64,000 nt of DNA from Chitinophagaceae bacterium (GTDB taxonomy: Bacteria > Bacteroidota > Bacteroidia > Chitinophagales > Chitinophagaceae): NCBI GenBank assembly GCA_947504605.1, contig CANNJE010000004.1:1-64000 (forward strand), read 5' to 3'. Numbering within the stretch: position 1 is the stretch's first letter; every line of letters begins with the position of its first letter. The position numbers were made by a program, and so were the translations under genes. Below the pieces are notes generated by a model. That model was not told the DNA's origin, did no database searches, and saw only the letters and a list, made by a program, of their open reading frames with translations. Positions 52,028-60,774 of this stretch are shown here, in pieces.

Positions 52028-52090
52028 CAAGCCGAAGAACGTTACCTGGCCCTGTTTAAAAAACAGTATGAATGTAACACACTTCGGCTT
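52028..52090 (-). promoter_or_regulatory. nested hairpin between tatA and gatA
   Basis: Outer arms (52028-52037 and 52082-52090) enclose two further stems, GTTAC with GTAAC and CTGTTT with AAACAG, forming a structure of about 60 bases. On the minus strand it comes 27 bases after the tatA stop and 42 bases before the gatA start, with a T-rich stretch after it. It may terminate tatA transcription or act as a structured gatA leader. Seen by eye; not folded. Confidence 0.55.
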
Positions 52091-52116
52091 TAAGATTTTT
52101 TATGAAACTGATACTG

Positions 52117-52347
52117 CTATTCAGATACTTCCTGTTTGGTAACAGTTTTTTCTTTCATGCCTTCTTCTATTTCACTTTTCACAGTAGATTTTGCATCATT
52201 AAACTCACGGATACCTCTACCGATACCTTTCATCAGTTCGGGGATTTTTTTACCTCCGAATAATAATAAAACGACCAAAACTATTAATATCCATTCGCTA
52301 CCGCCTGGCAACGCAAACAAAAGAATCGAGATAGTATTTACTAACAT
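52117..52347 (-). CDS. tatA: twin-arginine translocase subunit TatA/TatE
   Basis: This small protein forms the pore of the Tat export system for folded proteins. The 76 residues start with a short periplasmic end and one membrane helix (about 12-30, [15 protein letters not shown]), followed by the hinge and amphipathic helix [18 protein letters not shown], then a charged tail. The family usually has 60-100 residues. TatC is not in the window. The gene stands alone ahead of the nested hairpin. Confidence 0.93.
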   Translation of the reverse strand: MLVNTISILLFALPGGSEWILIVLVVLLLFGGKKIPELMKGIGRGIREFNDAKSTVKSEIEEGMKEKTVTKQEVSE

Positions 52348-52666
52348 AGCTTGAATTTTATGAGGTAAAGGTAAATCATTTTATCGTCTAAATCACTTGG
52401 ATAAAATTTGTATTGTTGTGCAATAGTTAAAAACAGCAGGAATTTACTTAAGTATTTGGCCACCCCTTGCTTTACCATTTGCTGATTCATAGAGAGTAAT
52501 ACTTCATGCGCAGGCACTCATAAATAACTGAAGTGCCAGTAGCTATAAAATAATATACTTTCTATATAAGAATAGGCAATAAAACTTAAAGAAGACTAAT
52601 TGGGTACGAAAAAAGCATAAAAAAAGCGGAAAAGTTAATTTTCCGCTGATATTCAAATAGTTAGTA
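52348..52666. other. intergenic region between tatA and rplS
   Basis: A 319-base stretch without a supported gene. On the right it holds the rplS terminator (52612-52647). On the left a TACCTTTA-type -7 element (one mismatch) for tatA lies on the minus strand about 15-25 bases before its ATG. A weak inverted repeat (52513-52518 with 52532-52537) lies in between. I see no tRNA-like or open reading frame of interest. Confidence 0.55.
52612..52647 (-). terminator. terminator after rplS
   Basis: A 9-bp stem (52625-52633 with 52639-52647) with a 5-base loop is followed on the minus strand by a T-run. It lies just after the rplS stop at 52667. Confidence 0.9.
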
Positions 52667-53032
52667 TTAAGCTTTTTTAGCCACTGCTTGTCTTTTTTCC
52701 TTGATACGAGCGCTCTTACCGCTTCTTTCACGTTGGAAATAAAGTTTTGCACGACGTACACGACCTACTTTGTGTACAATGATACTTTCAATGTTTGGAG
52801 AGTAAGTAGGAAACAAACGTTCTACGCCAATACCATCACTGATCTTACGAACAGTAAATGAAGCGGTAGCACCGGTTCCCTGACGTTTGATTACGTCGCC
52901 TTTAAAACTCTGGATACGCTCTTTGGTACCCTCTACAATTTTATAGTTAACAGTTATGTTATCTCCTGCTTTGAATGTCGGAAGCGTTGGTATGGTGGTC
53001 AACTGCTCATGAACAAAATCTATTGCGTTCAT
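52667..53032 (-). CDS. rplS: 50S ribosomal protein L19
   Basis: L19 lies at the interface of the large and small subunits. The 121 residues match the family, with the [23 protein letters not shown] start, the [28 protein letters not shown] core and the [23 protein letters not shown]-terminus. A TACCTTCG -7-like box on the minus strand (53062-53055) gives it a likely promoter. In many bacteria it follows trmD and rimM, which are not here. Confidence 0.96.
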   Translation of the reverse strand: MNAIDFVHEQLTTIPTLPTFKAGDNITVNYKIVEGTKERIQSFKGDVIKRQGTGATASFTVRKISDGIGVERLFPTYSPNIESIIVHKVGRVRRAKLYFQRERSGKSARIKEKRQAVAKKA

Positions 53033-53149
53033 ATTAAATTTATTTTTCGGAGGGCGAAGGTAAGGAAAAGTTCCAAGTTTAAAGTTCTGAGTTCAAAGTT
53101 TTTTCAAAAAAACAGCTAAAATCTTTTTTAATTGCCTGTTTTATATATA

Positions 53150-53181
53150 AAAATACGGGATACAGTTGCCCGTATCCCGTA
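53150..53181 (-). terminator. terminator after rny
   Basis: A 10-bp perfect stem (53154-53163 with 53172-53181) with an 8-base loop is followed on the minus strand by a T-run. It separates rny from rplS. Confidence 0.9.
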
Positions 53182-53201
53182 AACTATATTTTTTGGAGGG
53201 A

Positions 53202-54761
53202 TTAACGTGCTATGTTAATCGCCCTTTTTTCCCTGATTACTGTTACTTTGATCTGGCCTGGGAAGGTCATTTCGGTCTGAATTTTTTGAGCAATTTCAAA
53301 ACTTAGCTTATCGCTGTCGGCATCACTTACTTTATCAGCTTCTACAATAACCCTTAACTCACGGCCAGCTTGAATAGCATATGCTTTTTCAACACCATTG
53401 TAAGCAAGTGCCATATTTTCAAGGTCTTTGATTCGTTGGATATACTGCTGCATGATCTCTCTTCTAGCTCCAGGTCTTGCGCCGCTGATAGCATCGCAGG
53501 CCTGAATAATAGGAGAGATTACATATTGCATCTCCATTTCGTCGTGGTGAGCACCAATGGCATTCACTACTGCAGGATTTTCGCCATATTTCTCGGCTAA
53601 TTTAGCACCTAGCAAAGCATGGCTCAATTCTGTTTCTTCATCGGGTACTTTTCCGATATCATGCAATAATCCTGCTCTTTTCGCCAGTTTTGGGTTCATT
53701 CCCAGTTCTGCAGCCATAATGCCGCAAAGATTGGCAGTTTCCCTACTATGCATCAAAAGATTCTGACCGTAAGATGAACGGAAACGCATACGCCCCACCA
53801 TTCTTACGAGTTCTTTGTGTAGGCCATGAACACCTAATTCGATTACAGTTCTTTCGCCAATTTCCATTACCTGATCGTCTAACTGACGTTTGGTTTTTTC
53901 TACTACTTCCTCAATGCGTGCAGGGTGAATACGCCCATCTGCTACAAGACGCTGTAAAGAAAGACGGGCTACTTCTCGGCGCAAAGGATCAAAAGAAGAA
54001 AGTACGATAGCTTCCGGGGTATCATCAACAATAAGATCCACGCCTGTAGCCGCTTCAATGGCACGTATGTTACGGCCTTCACGGCCAATGATAGAACCTT
54101 TTATTTCGTCGCTTTCAAGGTTGAAAACAGTAATGGAGTTCTCAATCGCAGTTTCTGCAGCAGTACGCTGAATGGTTTGAATAACAATTTTACGGGCTTC
54201 TTTATTGGCCTTTAATTTAGCATCTTCAATAATTTCCTGTTGTATAGTAAGCGCCTTGCTGTGTGCTTCCTGTTTCAGACTTTCTATCAGTTGTGCTTTG
54301 GCATCTTCTGCAGAAAGGCCGGCTACTTTTTCCAAACGACGAATATGTTCCTCCTGGTGTTTTTCCAGTTCGGTTCGTTTAATGTTCACTACTTCAATCT
54401 GGCGGTTGAGGGCTTCTTTGATCGTTTCATTTTCCTTCAGTTGCTTTTCAATGTTGCCTTCTTTTGCATTTAAACCCTGTTCTTTTTGTTTAATGCGGTT
54501 TTCGCCTTCATTAATTTTTTGGGTTCTTTGCAAAACGTCCCTTTCATGATCGGCTCGCATTTGAACAAATTTTTCTTTGGCCTCCAGTTCTTTCTCTTTC
54601 TTAAAGGTTTCAGCCTTTAACTGGCCTTCTGAAATAATTTTATGTGCCTGAATTTCAGCTTCCTGTACTTTTTGGGAAGAGTTTTTAGCAAAAATGACTT
54701 TACCAAGGATGAGACCGATTATTAATGCGGCCGCCCCTATGATGATTGGAATTATATCCAT
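53202..54761 (-). CDS. rny: ribonuclease Y
   Basis: RNase Y is a membrane-anchored endonuclease that starts decay of many mRNAs. The 519 residues have an N-terminal membrane helix (about 3-20), a long coiled coil (about 25-200), a KH RNA-binding domain (about 210-275, with [21 protein letters not shown]), and an HD domain (about 335-430) with the metal-binding HD pair in LLHDIGK and the second His in GAHHDE. It is the last gene of the pheT-(coiled coil)-zapA-rny run, 152 bases after zapA, with a -7-like TATCTTCG on the minus strand at 54850-54843, so it may also be transcribed on its own. Confidence 0.95.
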   Translation of the reverse strand: MDIIPIIIGAAALIIGLILGKVIFAKNSSQKVQEAEIQAHKIISEGQLKAETFKKEKELEAKEKFVQMRADHERDVLQRTQKINEGENRIKQKEQGLNAKEGNIEKQLKENETIKEALNRQIEVVNIKRTELEKHQEEHIRRLEKVAGLSAEDAKAQLIESLKQEAHSKALTIQQEIIEDAKLKANKEARKIVIQTIQRTAAETAIENSITVFNLESDEIKGSIIGREGRNIRAIEAATGVDLIVDDTPEAIVLSSFDPLRREVARLSLQRLVADGRIHPARIEEVVEKTKRQLDDQVMEIGERTVIELGVHGLHKELVRMVGRMRFRSSYGQNLLMHSRETANLCGIMAAELGMNPKLAKRAGLLHDIGKVPDEETELSHALLGAKLAEKYGENPAVVNAIGAHHDEMEMQYVISPIIQACDAISGARPGARREIMQQYIQRIKDLENMALAYNGVEKAYAIQAGRELRVIVEADKVSDADSDKLSFEIAQKIQTEMTFPGQIKVTVIREKRAINIAR

Positions 54762-54913
54762 TAGATAATAATGTTTTAAGCTGATTCACAATATTGTATG
54801 TCCTATCAATACCCATATGGCCTGAGCAATTAGGTTAATACGCGAAGATAAGATTTTTGTGTATAGAATTAATGGAAGCGGGTATTTAGGCAGATTCTAT
54901 TATAAAAAGAAGA

Positions 54914-55198
54914 CTAAAGTACTTTGTTTAGTTGTTCTTCCAGTTTTTTAAGGCCTTCTGCAATTTGACTTTCTGCAAGGCTATTGTTGTTTTCTGACAC
55001 CGCTTGGGTAGCATACCAAATAATCACCATGGCTATATAGTCCTGCATGTCTTTACCTGAAAATTGGGTCTTAAACTCAATGATTTTGTCATTGATGAGT
55101 TTAACGGTTTTGCGGATCACTTCCTCATCTTCCGGCTGGGTTTTGATGCGGTATGTACGATCGGCAATAACAATATTTACAGGTATCAGTTCGGGCAT
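54914..55198 (-). CDS. zapA: cell division protein ZapA
   Basis: ZapA cross-links FtsZ filaments in the division ring. The 94 residues match the family, with the N-terminal VNIVIADRTYRIKTQPEDEE globular part and the C-terminal helical stretch. The coiled-coil gene before it ends four bases away from its start, so the two are tightly coupled. ZapA and the neighbouring coiled coil probably act together at the division site. Confidence 0.9.
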   Translation of the reverse strand: MPELIPVNIVIADRTYRIKTQPEDEEVIRKTVKLINDKIIEFKTQFSGKDMQDYIAMVIIWYATQAVSENNNSLAESQIAEGLKKLEEQLNKVL

Positions 55199-55202
55199 GA
55201 GC

Positions 55203-55490
55203 TTATTTACTGAGTAAAGAAATGCATTTATCTATATTCTTGATATACTGTTGAATTTTTTGTTCCAGCTCTTTTTTGTCTGTTGCATCCATATCAGTAA
55301 CAGAAGCTTTGAGGATAAGGTTCTGTTGCTGCATTTCGTTCATTTTGTCTTTATGTTTTTCCAAATCCTCTTGTAAGGTATTTATCAAATCCTGCTGTTT
55401 GTCGTTTTCCTTTTGCAAATGTTCATATTGCTTCAGCAATTGCTGAAGCTTATTTTGGATAATGCTGATATGGTCTATGAGTGCTGACAA
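55203..55490 (-). CDS. small coiled-coil protein, possible ZapB-like partner
   Basis: A 95-residue protein that is almost all coiled coil, with heptad-like Leu and Ile positions and long runs of Gln, Lys and Glu. It is encoded directly before zapA (four bases apart) and after pheT. ZapB of E. coli is a short coiled coil that binds ZapA, so a similar role is plausible. The sequence is too simple to assign by homology, so this is an inference from context. Confidence 0.7.
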   Translation of the reverse strand: MSALIDHISIIQNKLQQLLKQYEHLQKENDKQQDLINTLQEDLEKHKDKMNEMQQQNLILKASVTDMDATDKKELEQKIQQYIKNIDKCISLLSK

Positions 55491-55532
55491 GTATCGAAGT
55501 GCTGTTATTTATTATTTAAAACAGTGTTAAAT

Positions 55533-57956
55533 CTATTTTCGGATTTCTGCGTTTTGTTGTTTTTCAAAAGCAGCAATCAGTTTATTCATCATTTCATCAA
55601 TCTCAGTATCCGTGAGTGTTTTATTACTATCGGAAAATGAAAAATTAACGGCCATCGATTTTTTGCCTGCGCCTAATTTATCGCTTTCAAAAATATCAAA
55701 TAATTTCGAAGATTGAAGCTGTGATAAATTTAGAGATGCTGCTGTTTGCTGAATCTGGGCATAGGTTACATTTTTATTTACAACCAATGCAAGATCACGC
55801 TGAACAGATGGAAATTTACTAATTTCGGAATAGGTAAATCCTTTTGTATTTATACTGTCTACCATTTCATCCCAAAAAATATCGGCTACCCAAACAGGTT
55901 GTTTTATAGCAAACTGTTTGTTCTTTTTTTCTGAAATTAGTCCGAGGGTACCAATAACTCTTTTCTTTATTTTTATCTGTGCAGCAGTTTCAAAATCATC
56001 ATTGCTGGTTTGCTCGAAAGTAATATTAGAGATGCCGGCAGCAGCAAAGATCTTTTCGCAGGTTGCTTTTATAAAGTAATAATCAGCTTTTTCTGCCTTA
56101 TGATTCCAAGATGTTTCTTTTACGTCTCCACTTACATAAAGGGCTATATGTTTCCCTTCTGTATATTGCCCATCCTGTTCTTTGCGATAGGTTTTTCCGA
56201 ATTCAAATAAACTAAGATTGGCATTTTTTCTGTTGATGTTGTGGGCAATCACTTCCAAACCTGTTGGTAATAAAGAGGGCCGTAAAATATCCAGTTCTGC
56301 ACTCAGGTTATTGATCATTTTAACCCCATGCTTCAATGTTTCTTCATCAAAATAGGCGCTATTGGTTATGCTGTTAGTGAATATCTCATAAAAGCCATTA
56401 CCGGTAAGCATATTGGCTACTTTTTCTCTGAGCACATTGCTGTGAGAAGTAGTATCGTTTGAGGGTGAAATACTGATGGTTGCCGGTATTTCGATATTGT
56501 CCAGGCCATCAATACGCATTATCTCTTCAACAAGATCGGCAGGAATGGTAATATCCGGTTTGCTGTAAGGAACATTCACCCACATTTCGTCAATTCCTTC
56601 TTTTACCAGTTCAAATCCGAGTGCTGTTAAAATATTTTTTATGGTATCTCCATGGTAATTTTTACCACTTAGTTTTTTCAGGTAATGGTATTTTAATCCA
56701 ATAGATGTTTGTGCAATTGGATTTGGAAAAATATCAATGATATCACTAGATATTTCTCCGCCGCAAATTTCTTTGATGAGTTCTGCAGCCCTTTTTAAAA
56801 CATTAACGGTATTACTGATATCAATCCCTTTTTCAAAACGAGTTGCAGCATCGGTTCTTAAACCATGAAATACAGAAGTTTTTCTAATGGTAATAGGGTC
56901 AAACCAGGCACTTTCTATAAAGATATCTTTTGTGTTACTGCTTACGCCACTTTCCAGTCCACCATAAACACCAGCAATACACATTGGTTTTTCTGCATTA
57001 CAGATCATCAGATCGGCTGCTGATAATTTTCTTTCCTTTTCATCAAGGGTGGTAAAAACAGTGTTGGCATCCAGTTTTTTTACAATAATCTTGTTTCCTG
57101 TAATTTTTGCAACATCAAAAGCATGAAGGGGTTGACCGGTTTCGTGCAATATAAAATTGGTGATATCTACAATGTTATTGATAGGGTTCAGGCCAATGCT
57201 CGATAATTTTTGCTGCAGCCATTTAGGACTTTCTGCCACTGTAATATTACTGATGCTGATACCCGTATAACGCCTGCAGGCTTCTGTATCTTCAATGCTC
57301 ACTTCAATAGGATTACCCCCCGAATCTGGTTTAAAGCCGTTTTTGTAGGGCAGTTTTGCCACCGTTCCGTTTTTATCATGATGACTCAGATAAGCACAAA
57401 CATCTTTGGCAACACCAAGATGGCTCATGGCATCCATACGGTTTGGAGTAAGGCCTATTTCAAATATAAAATCATCGTATGTTTCAAATATGGAGGCTGC
57501 AGGTTGACCTACAGGAGTCTTTTCCGGTAAAACCAAAATACCCTCATGGCTTTGGCCTAATCCAATTTCATCTTCGGCACATATCATTCCATTGCTTTCT
57601 ATTCCTCTTATTTTTGCTTTTTTTAATGTGATGGGATCGCCTGTGGAAGGGTAAATAGTAGACCCAACCGTTGCCAGTATTACTTTTTGGCCAATGGCAG
57701 CATTAGGTGCGCCGCAAACGACCTGTAATATTTCGGTTCCGGTATTTACTTTAGTAATGTTAAGTTTGTCAGCATCGGGGTGTTTTTCGCACTCAACAAT
57801 CTCGGCTGTAATTAAACCCTGTAAACCACCTTTTACGGTTTCATATTTATGCAGGCTTTCTACCTCAAGCCCTATGGCTGTTAATATTTTACTCAGTCTT
57901 TCCGGGTCTATCTTGTTTGGCAGGTATTCGCTCAGCCAGTTATACGAAATAATCAT
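55533..57956 (-). CDS. pheT: phenylalanyl-tRNA synthetase beta subunit
   Basis: PheT is the beta chain of the alpha2-beta2 enzyme that charges tRNA-Phe. The 807 residues match the family. The N-terminal tRNA-binding (EMAP-like) domain, the B3/B4 editing domain (VEVSIED to IDITNFILHETGQPLHAFD), the B5 domain, the synthetase-like fold, and the C-terminal ferredoxin-fold anticodon-binding domain (SKFPSVQRDLALVV onwards) are all visible. The alpha subunit gene pheS is not adjacent. It is the first gene of a minus-strand run with zapA and rny, behind a TATCTTTG box. Confidence 0.95.
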   Translation of the reverse strand: MIISYNWLSEYLPNKIDPERLSKILTAIGLEVESLHKYETVKGGLQGLITAEIVECEKHPDADKLNITKVNTGTEILQVVCGAPNAAIGQKVILATVGSTIYPSTGDPITLKKAKIRGIESNGMICAEDEIGLGQSHEGILVLPEKTPVGQPAASIFETYDDFIFEIGLTPNRMDAMSHLGVAKDVCAYLSHHDKNGTVAKLPYKNGFKPDSGGNPIEVSIEDTEACRRYTGISISNITVAESPKWLQQKLSSIGLNPINNIVDITNFILHETGQPLHAFDVAKITGNKIIVKKLDANTVFTTLDEKERKLSAADLMICNAEKPMCIAGVYGGLESGVSSNTKDIFIESAWFDPITIRKTSVFHGLRTDAATRFEKGIDISNTVNVLKRAAELIKEICGGEISSDIIDIFPNPIAQTSIGLKYHYLKKLSGKNYHGDTIKNILTALGFELVKEGIDEMWVNVPYSKPDITIPADLVEEIMRIDGLDNIEIPATISISPSNDTTSHSNVLREKVANMLTGNGFYEIFTNSITNSAYFDEETLKHGVKMINNLSAELDILRPSLLPTGLEVIAHNINRKNANLSLFEFGKTYRKEQDGQYTEGKHIALYVSGDVKETSWNHKAEKADYYFIKATCEKIFAAAGISNITFEQTSNDDFETAAQIKIKKRVIGTLGLISEKKNKQFAIKQPVWVADIFWDEMVDSINTKGFTYSEISKFPSVQRDLALVVNKNVTYAQIQQTAASLNLSQLQSSKLFDIFESDKLGAGKKSMAVNFSFSDSNKTLTDTEIDEMMNKLIAAFEKQQNAEIRK

Positions 57957-58421
57957 CTGTCTATTTATTTGGGCTGCAAAGATAGTTTTTTCGAGCCGAT
58001 CTGCTATAGTTAAACCTTGTGTTTTGCAAAGTTTAGAAAACTAGGTATTTAGCACCAATATAGCAACTGTAATAAAAATATCAGTGGTGCAAAAAAAGAA
58101 AATATCTACTCTTTTTTTGTTAATAAGTAAGCCAAAATTTAAAAGCAGGCTGAATTTTGTATGTGCATATTACTGTTAATAAGGAGGGGATAAGTTACAT
58201 TTGCAGGTGGATAACTGGTGAGCAAACAGTATAATAAAGTTGATAACGACCATTTATTAATAAATCATTAACGATTTGCAATTATCTTAGCCGCCCCGCA
58301 CAACTTAAACTAGTAAATAAAGCCACCTAGGAACCTGTTTTGATGATTCCTTTTTTAGAATCGTTTACCAGTTGCAGTTAGCGAACACACCATATTGTAA
58401 AAAAATAAAGGAACTCAGGAG
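57957..58421. other. divergent region between pheT and dnaB
   Basis: A 465-base region with no supported gene. It holds the pheT -7 box on the minus strand (57984-57977), a TACATTTG box on the plus strand (58196-58203) for dnaB, and four partial DnaA-box-like 9-mers (58118-58126, 58174-58182, 58206-58214, 58238-58246). Downstream, the leader of dnaB has a hairpin-like segment near 58335-58370. Confidence 0.6.
57977..57984 (-). promoter_or_regulatory. -7 box of the pheT run
   Basis: Minus-strand TATCTTTG at 57984-57977 is a perfect TAnnTTTG match, 20 bases before the pheT ATG at 57956. No good -33 element is visible. Confidence 0.55.
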
Positions 58422-59987
58422 ATGGAATTTACCAATCTAAATAAAGACAGAAAAGCAAGAAGAAAAAACCCAATAGATATGGGCAGTATGGTGTTTGGTA
58501 AAGTACCGCCACAGGCCAAAGATTTGGAGGAAGCCATTTTAGGTGCTATCATGCTGGAAAAAAGTGCATTTGATACGGTGGTAGAAATATTAAAACCGGA
58601 ATGTTTTTATGTGGATGCGCACCAGAAAATTTTCAAGGCCATGCAAGGGCTGGCAATAAAAAGTTTACCGATAGATATGCTGACGGTGGTGGAAGAATTA
58701 AAACTTCGGGAAGAACTGGAAATAATTGGCGGTCCGTATTATGTGACCAAATTGACCAATTCTGTTGTATCCTCAGCCAATATAGATGCTCACTCAAGAA
58801 TAGTTTTACAAAAATTTATTCAACGGGAACTGATACGCATTAGTGGAGAGATCATCGGAGATGCTTATGAGGACAGTACGGATGTTTTTGATTTATTGGA
58901 TAATGCAGAAGGAAAATTATTTGAGATTACCAATAATCACCTTCGAAAAAACTTTGATGATATTGATTCCGTATTGGTTAAAACCTTTAACCGTATTGAA
59001 GATATGCGTAATCGTAAGGATGAGATAACCGGTGTCCCAACAGGGTTTCCTACACTTGATAAAATTACTTACGGGTGGCAACCAACGGATCTGATTATTT
59101 TGGCGGCAAGACCTTCGGTAGGTAAAACAGCCTTTGCATTAAACCTTGCACGCACTGCTGCTATTCGCCCAAAAGGTGATGACAGGCCACCCACAGCTGT
59201 TGCCTTTTTTAGTCTGGAGATGAGTAGTAGCCAGTTGGTGCAACGTATTCTAAGCGCAGAAAGTGAGATATGGCTGGAGAAGATAGCAAGAGGTAAATTG
59301 GAAGAACATGAAATGAAACAATTGTATAAAAATGGTTTTGACAGGTTGAGTAAAGCCCCCATTTTTATTGATGATTCTGCAGCTTTAAATATTTTTGAAC
59401 TGCGTGCAAAATGCCGCAGATTAAAAAACAAGCACAACGTAGGACTTATCATTATAGATTACCTGCAGTTGATGAGTGGAAGTGCAGACAGGAACAGTAA
59501 CAGGGAACAGGAGATCAGTAAAATATCTCGTGATCTTAAAAGTCTTGCGAAAGAATTGCAGGTTCCCATCATAGCATTGAGCCAGTTGAGTCGTGAGGTA
59601 GAGAAAAGGAAAGAAGGAAATAAAATGCCGCAGTTGAGTGATTTAAGAGAATCGGGTGCTATTGAGCAGGATGCCGATCTTGTAATGTTCCTTTATAGGC
59701 CTGAATATTATGAAGTAACTACTGATGAATTTGGCGAAAGTAATAAAGGTGAAACGCATGTAAAAATTGCAAAACATAGAAATGGTAGTTTGGAAACTAT
59801 TAAACTTAAAGCATTATTGCATATTCAAAAGTTTGTAGAAGAAGAGGGTGGTGATTTTAGTAGCGGGGCACCTGGCGGCGGAAACTGGAAGCCAATTGCA
59901 GGAGGAGGTGATGATGGCGCAAGAATGTATATACAAAAAGGAAGTAAAATGAATGATGGCAATTTTGATGATGATGCGCCGTTTTAA
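58422..59987 (+). CDS. dnaB: replicative DNA helicase DnaB
   Basis: DnaB is the hexameric helicase that unwinds DNA at the replication fork. The 521 residues hold the N-terminal primase-interaction domain (about 30-140) and the RecA-like C-terminal domain with Walker A SVGKTA (K235), VAFFSLEMSSSQLVQRI, Walker B LIIIDYLQLM and the arginine finger region. No intein is present. After the conserved end, the protein carries a Gly-rich tail ending NFDDDAPF. This resembles the acidic, Pro-Phe-ended tip of single-stranded-DNA-binding protein. The ATG at 58422 is used; a later in-frame Met would also fit the domain. Confidence 0.96.
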   Translation: MEFTNLNKDRKARRKNPIDMGSMVFGKVPPQAKDLEEAILGAIMLEKSAFDTVVEILKPECFYVDAHQKIFKAMQGLAIKSLPIDMLTVVEELKLREELEIIGGPYYVTKLTNSVVSSANIDAHSRIVLQKFIQRELIRISGEIIGDAYEDSTDVFDLLDNAEGKLFEITNNHLRKNFDDIDSVLVKTFNRIEDMRNRKDEITGVPTGFPTLDKITYGWQPTDLIILAARPSVGKTAFALNLARTAAIRPKGDDRPPTAVAFFSLEMSSSQLVQRILSAESEIWLEKIARGKLEEHEMKQLYKNGFDRLSKAPIFIDDSAALNIFELRAKCRRLKNKHNVGLIIIDYLQLMSGSADRNSNREQEISKISRDLKSLAKELQVPIIALSQLSREVEKRKEGNKMPQLSDLRESGAIEQDADLVMFLYRPEYYEVTTDEFGESNKGETHVKIAKHRNGSLETIKLKALLHIQKFVEEEGGDFSSGAPGGGNWKPIAGGGDDGARMYIQKGSKMNDGNFDDDAPF

Positions 59988-60005
59988 TCGATAATTATTT
60001 AATTG

Positions 60006-60050
60006 AAAATGGAGAATGATTGTATCAATTTTATTCTCCATTTTTATTTT
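60006..60050 (+). terminator. terminator after dnaB
   Basis: A 12-bp stem (60006-60017 with 60033-60044) with an inner ATTG/CAAT pairing is followed by a T-run. It overlaps an upstream in-frame Met of the rsmE frame, which shows that this Met is not the rsmE start. Confidence 0.88.
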
Positions 60051-60069
60051 GCTTAAGTTTGAAATAAGA

Positions 60070-60774
60070 ATGAAACTACCTTTATTTTATAAGCCTGATA
60101 TAAATTCAAATGAGAAGGATGTATTGTTGGATGAACCTACCAGCAAACATATTGTACAGGTACTGCGTATGTTGGCCGGAGAACAATTACAGTTAACAGA
60201 TGGCAAGGGAAATTTATTTACTACCGAAATTATTGATGACAATCGGAAAAAGTGTCGTGTAAGTATTTTGCAGCAATTGGAAATACCGCAGCCGCAATCT
60301 AAAATTACCATTGCAATTTCTCCTGTAAAAAATAACACCCGCTTTGAATGGTTTTTAGAAAAAGCTACAGAGATCGGAGTTGCTGAAATTGTTCCGGTTA
60401 TTTGTGAGCGTACCGAGAAGCAGCATTTTAAATGGGAACGAATGAACAGTATTTTGGTTAGTGCTATGCTACAATCCCAGCAATGCTGGTTACCCAAATT
60501 ATCTCAACCAGTTTTATTTAAAGACCTCTTAAAACAAAGCGTAAGTAGTCAGAAATTTATAGCACATTGCGAAGAATCGAATGAAAAAGTAGCACTCACG
60601 TCTATGCATCCATTCAATGAATCTATCATTATTATTGGTCCTGAAGGAGATTTCTCTAAAGCAGAAATAACATCAGCGCTTACCTGTAACTTTATTCCTG
60701 TAACTCTTGGTGACACAAGGTTAAGGACAGAAACTGCCGGTATTGTTGCAGCTACACAATTGTGCATTCATTAA
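60070..60774 (+). CDS. rsmE: 16S rRNA (uracil-1498-N3)-methyltransferase RsmE
   Basis: RsmE methylates U1498 of 16S rRNA with S-adenosylmethionine. The 234 residues are full length, with the N-terminal PUA-like fold (LDEPTSKHIVQVLRMLAGEQLQLTDGKG) and the C-terminal SPOUT knot domain, which shows KATEIGVAEIVPVICERTE, IIGPEGDFS and LRTETAGI. I chose the ATG at 60070 because an earlier in-frame Met lies within the dnaB terminator. Its stop overlaps the terC stop: the shared TTAA at 60771-60774 gives one stop codon to each strand. Confidence 0.93.
   Translation: MKLPLFYKPDINSNEKDVLLDEPTSKHIVQVLRMLAGEQLQLTDGKGNLFTTEIIDDNRKKCRVSILQQLEIPQPQSKITIAISPVKNNTRFEWFLEKATEIGVAEIVPVICERTEKQHFKWERMNSILVSAMLQSQQCWLPKLSQPVLFKDLLKQSVSSQKFIAHCEESNEKVALTSMHPFNESIIIIGPEGDFSKAEITSALTCNFIPVTLGDTRLRTETAGIVAATQLCIH

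Noticed and set aside
54762-54913. Possible 6S-type RNA between zapA and rny
   Set aside because: A pairing of ATACCC with GGGTAT spans the region, but no long imperfect hairpin with a central bubble could be established by eye; the stretch is better explained as the rny promoter region.
57957-58421. Chromosomal origin of replication next to dnaB
   Set aside because: Only loose DnaA-box matches are present, there is no tandem A/T-rich unwinding region or dnaA/dnaN gene, and GC skew could not be measured from this window.
60016-60069. Earlier in-frame start for rsmE at 60016
   Set aside because: It lies within the hairpin that terminates dnaB, and the family N-terminus begins at the ATG at 60070.
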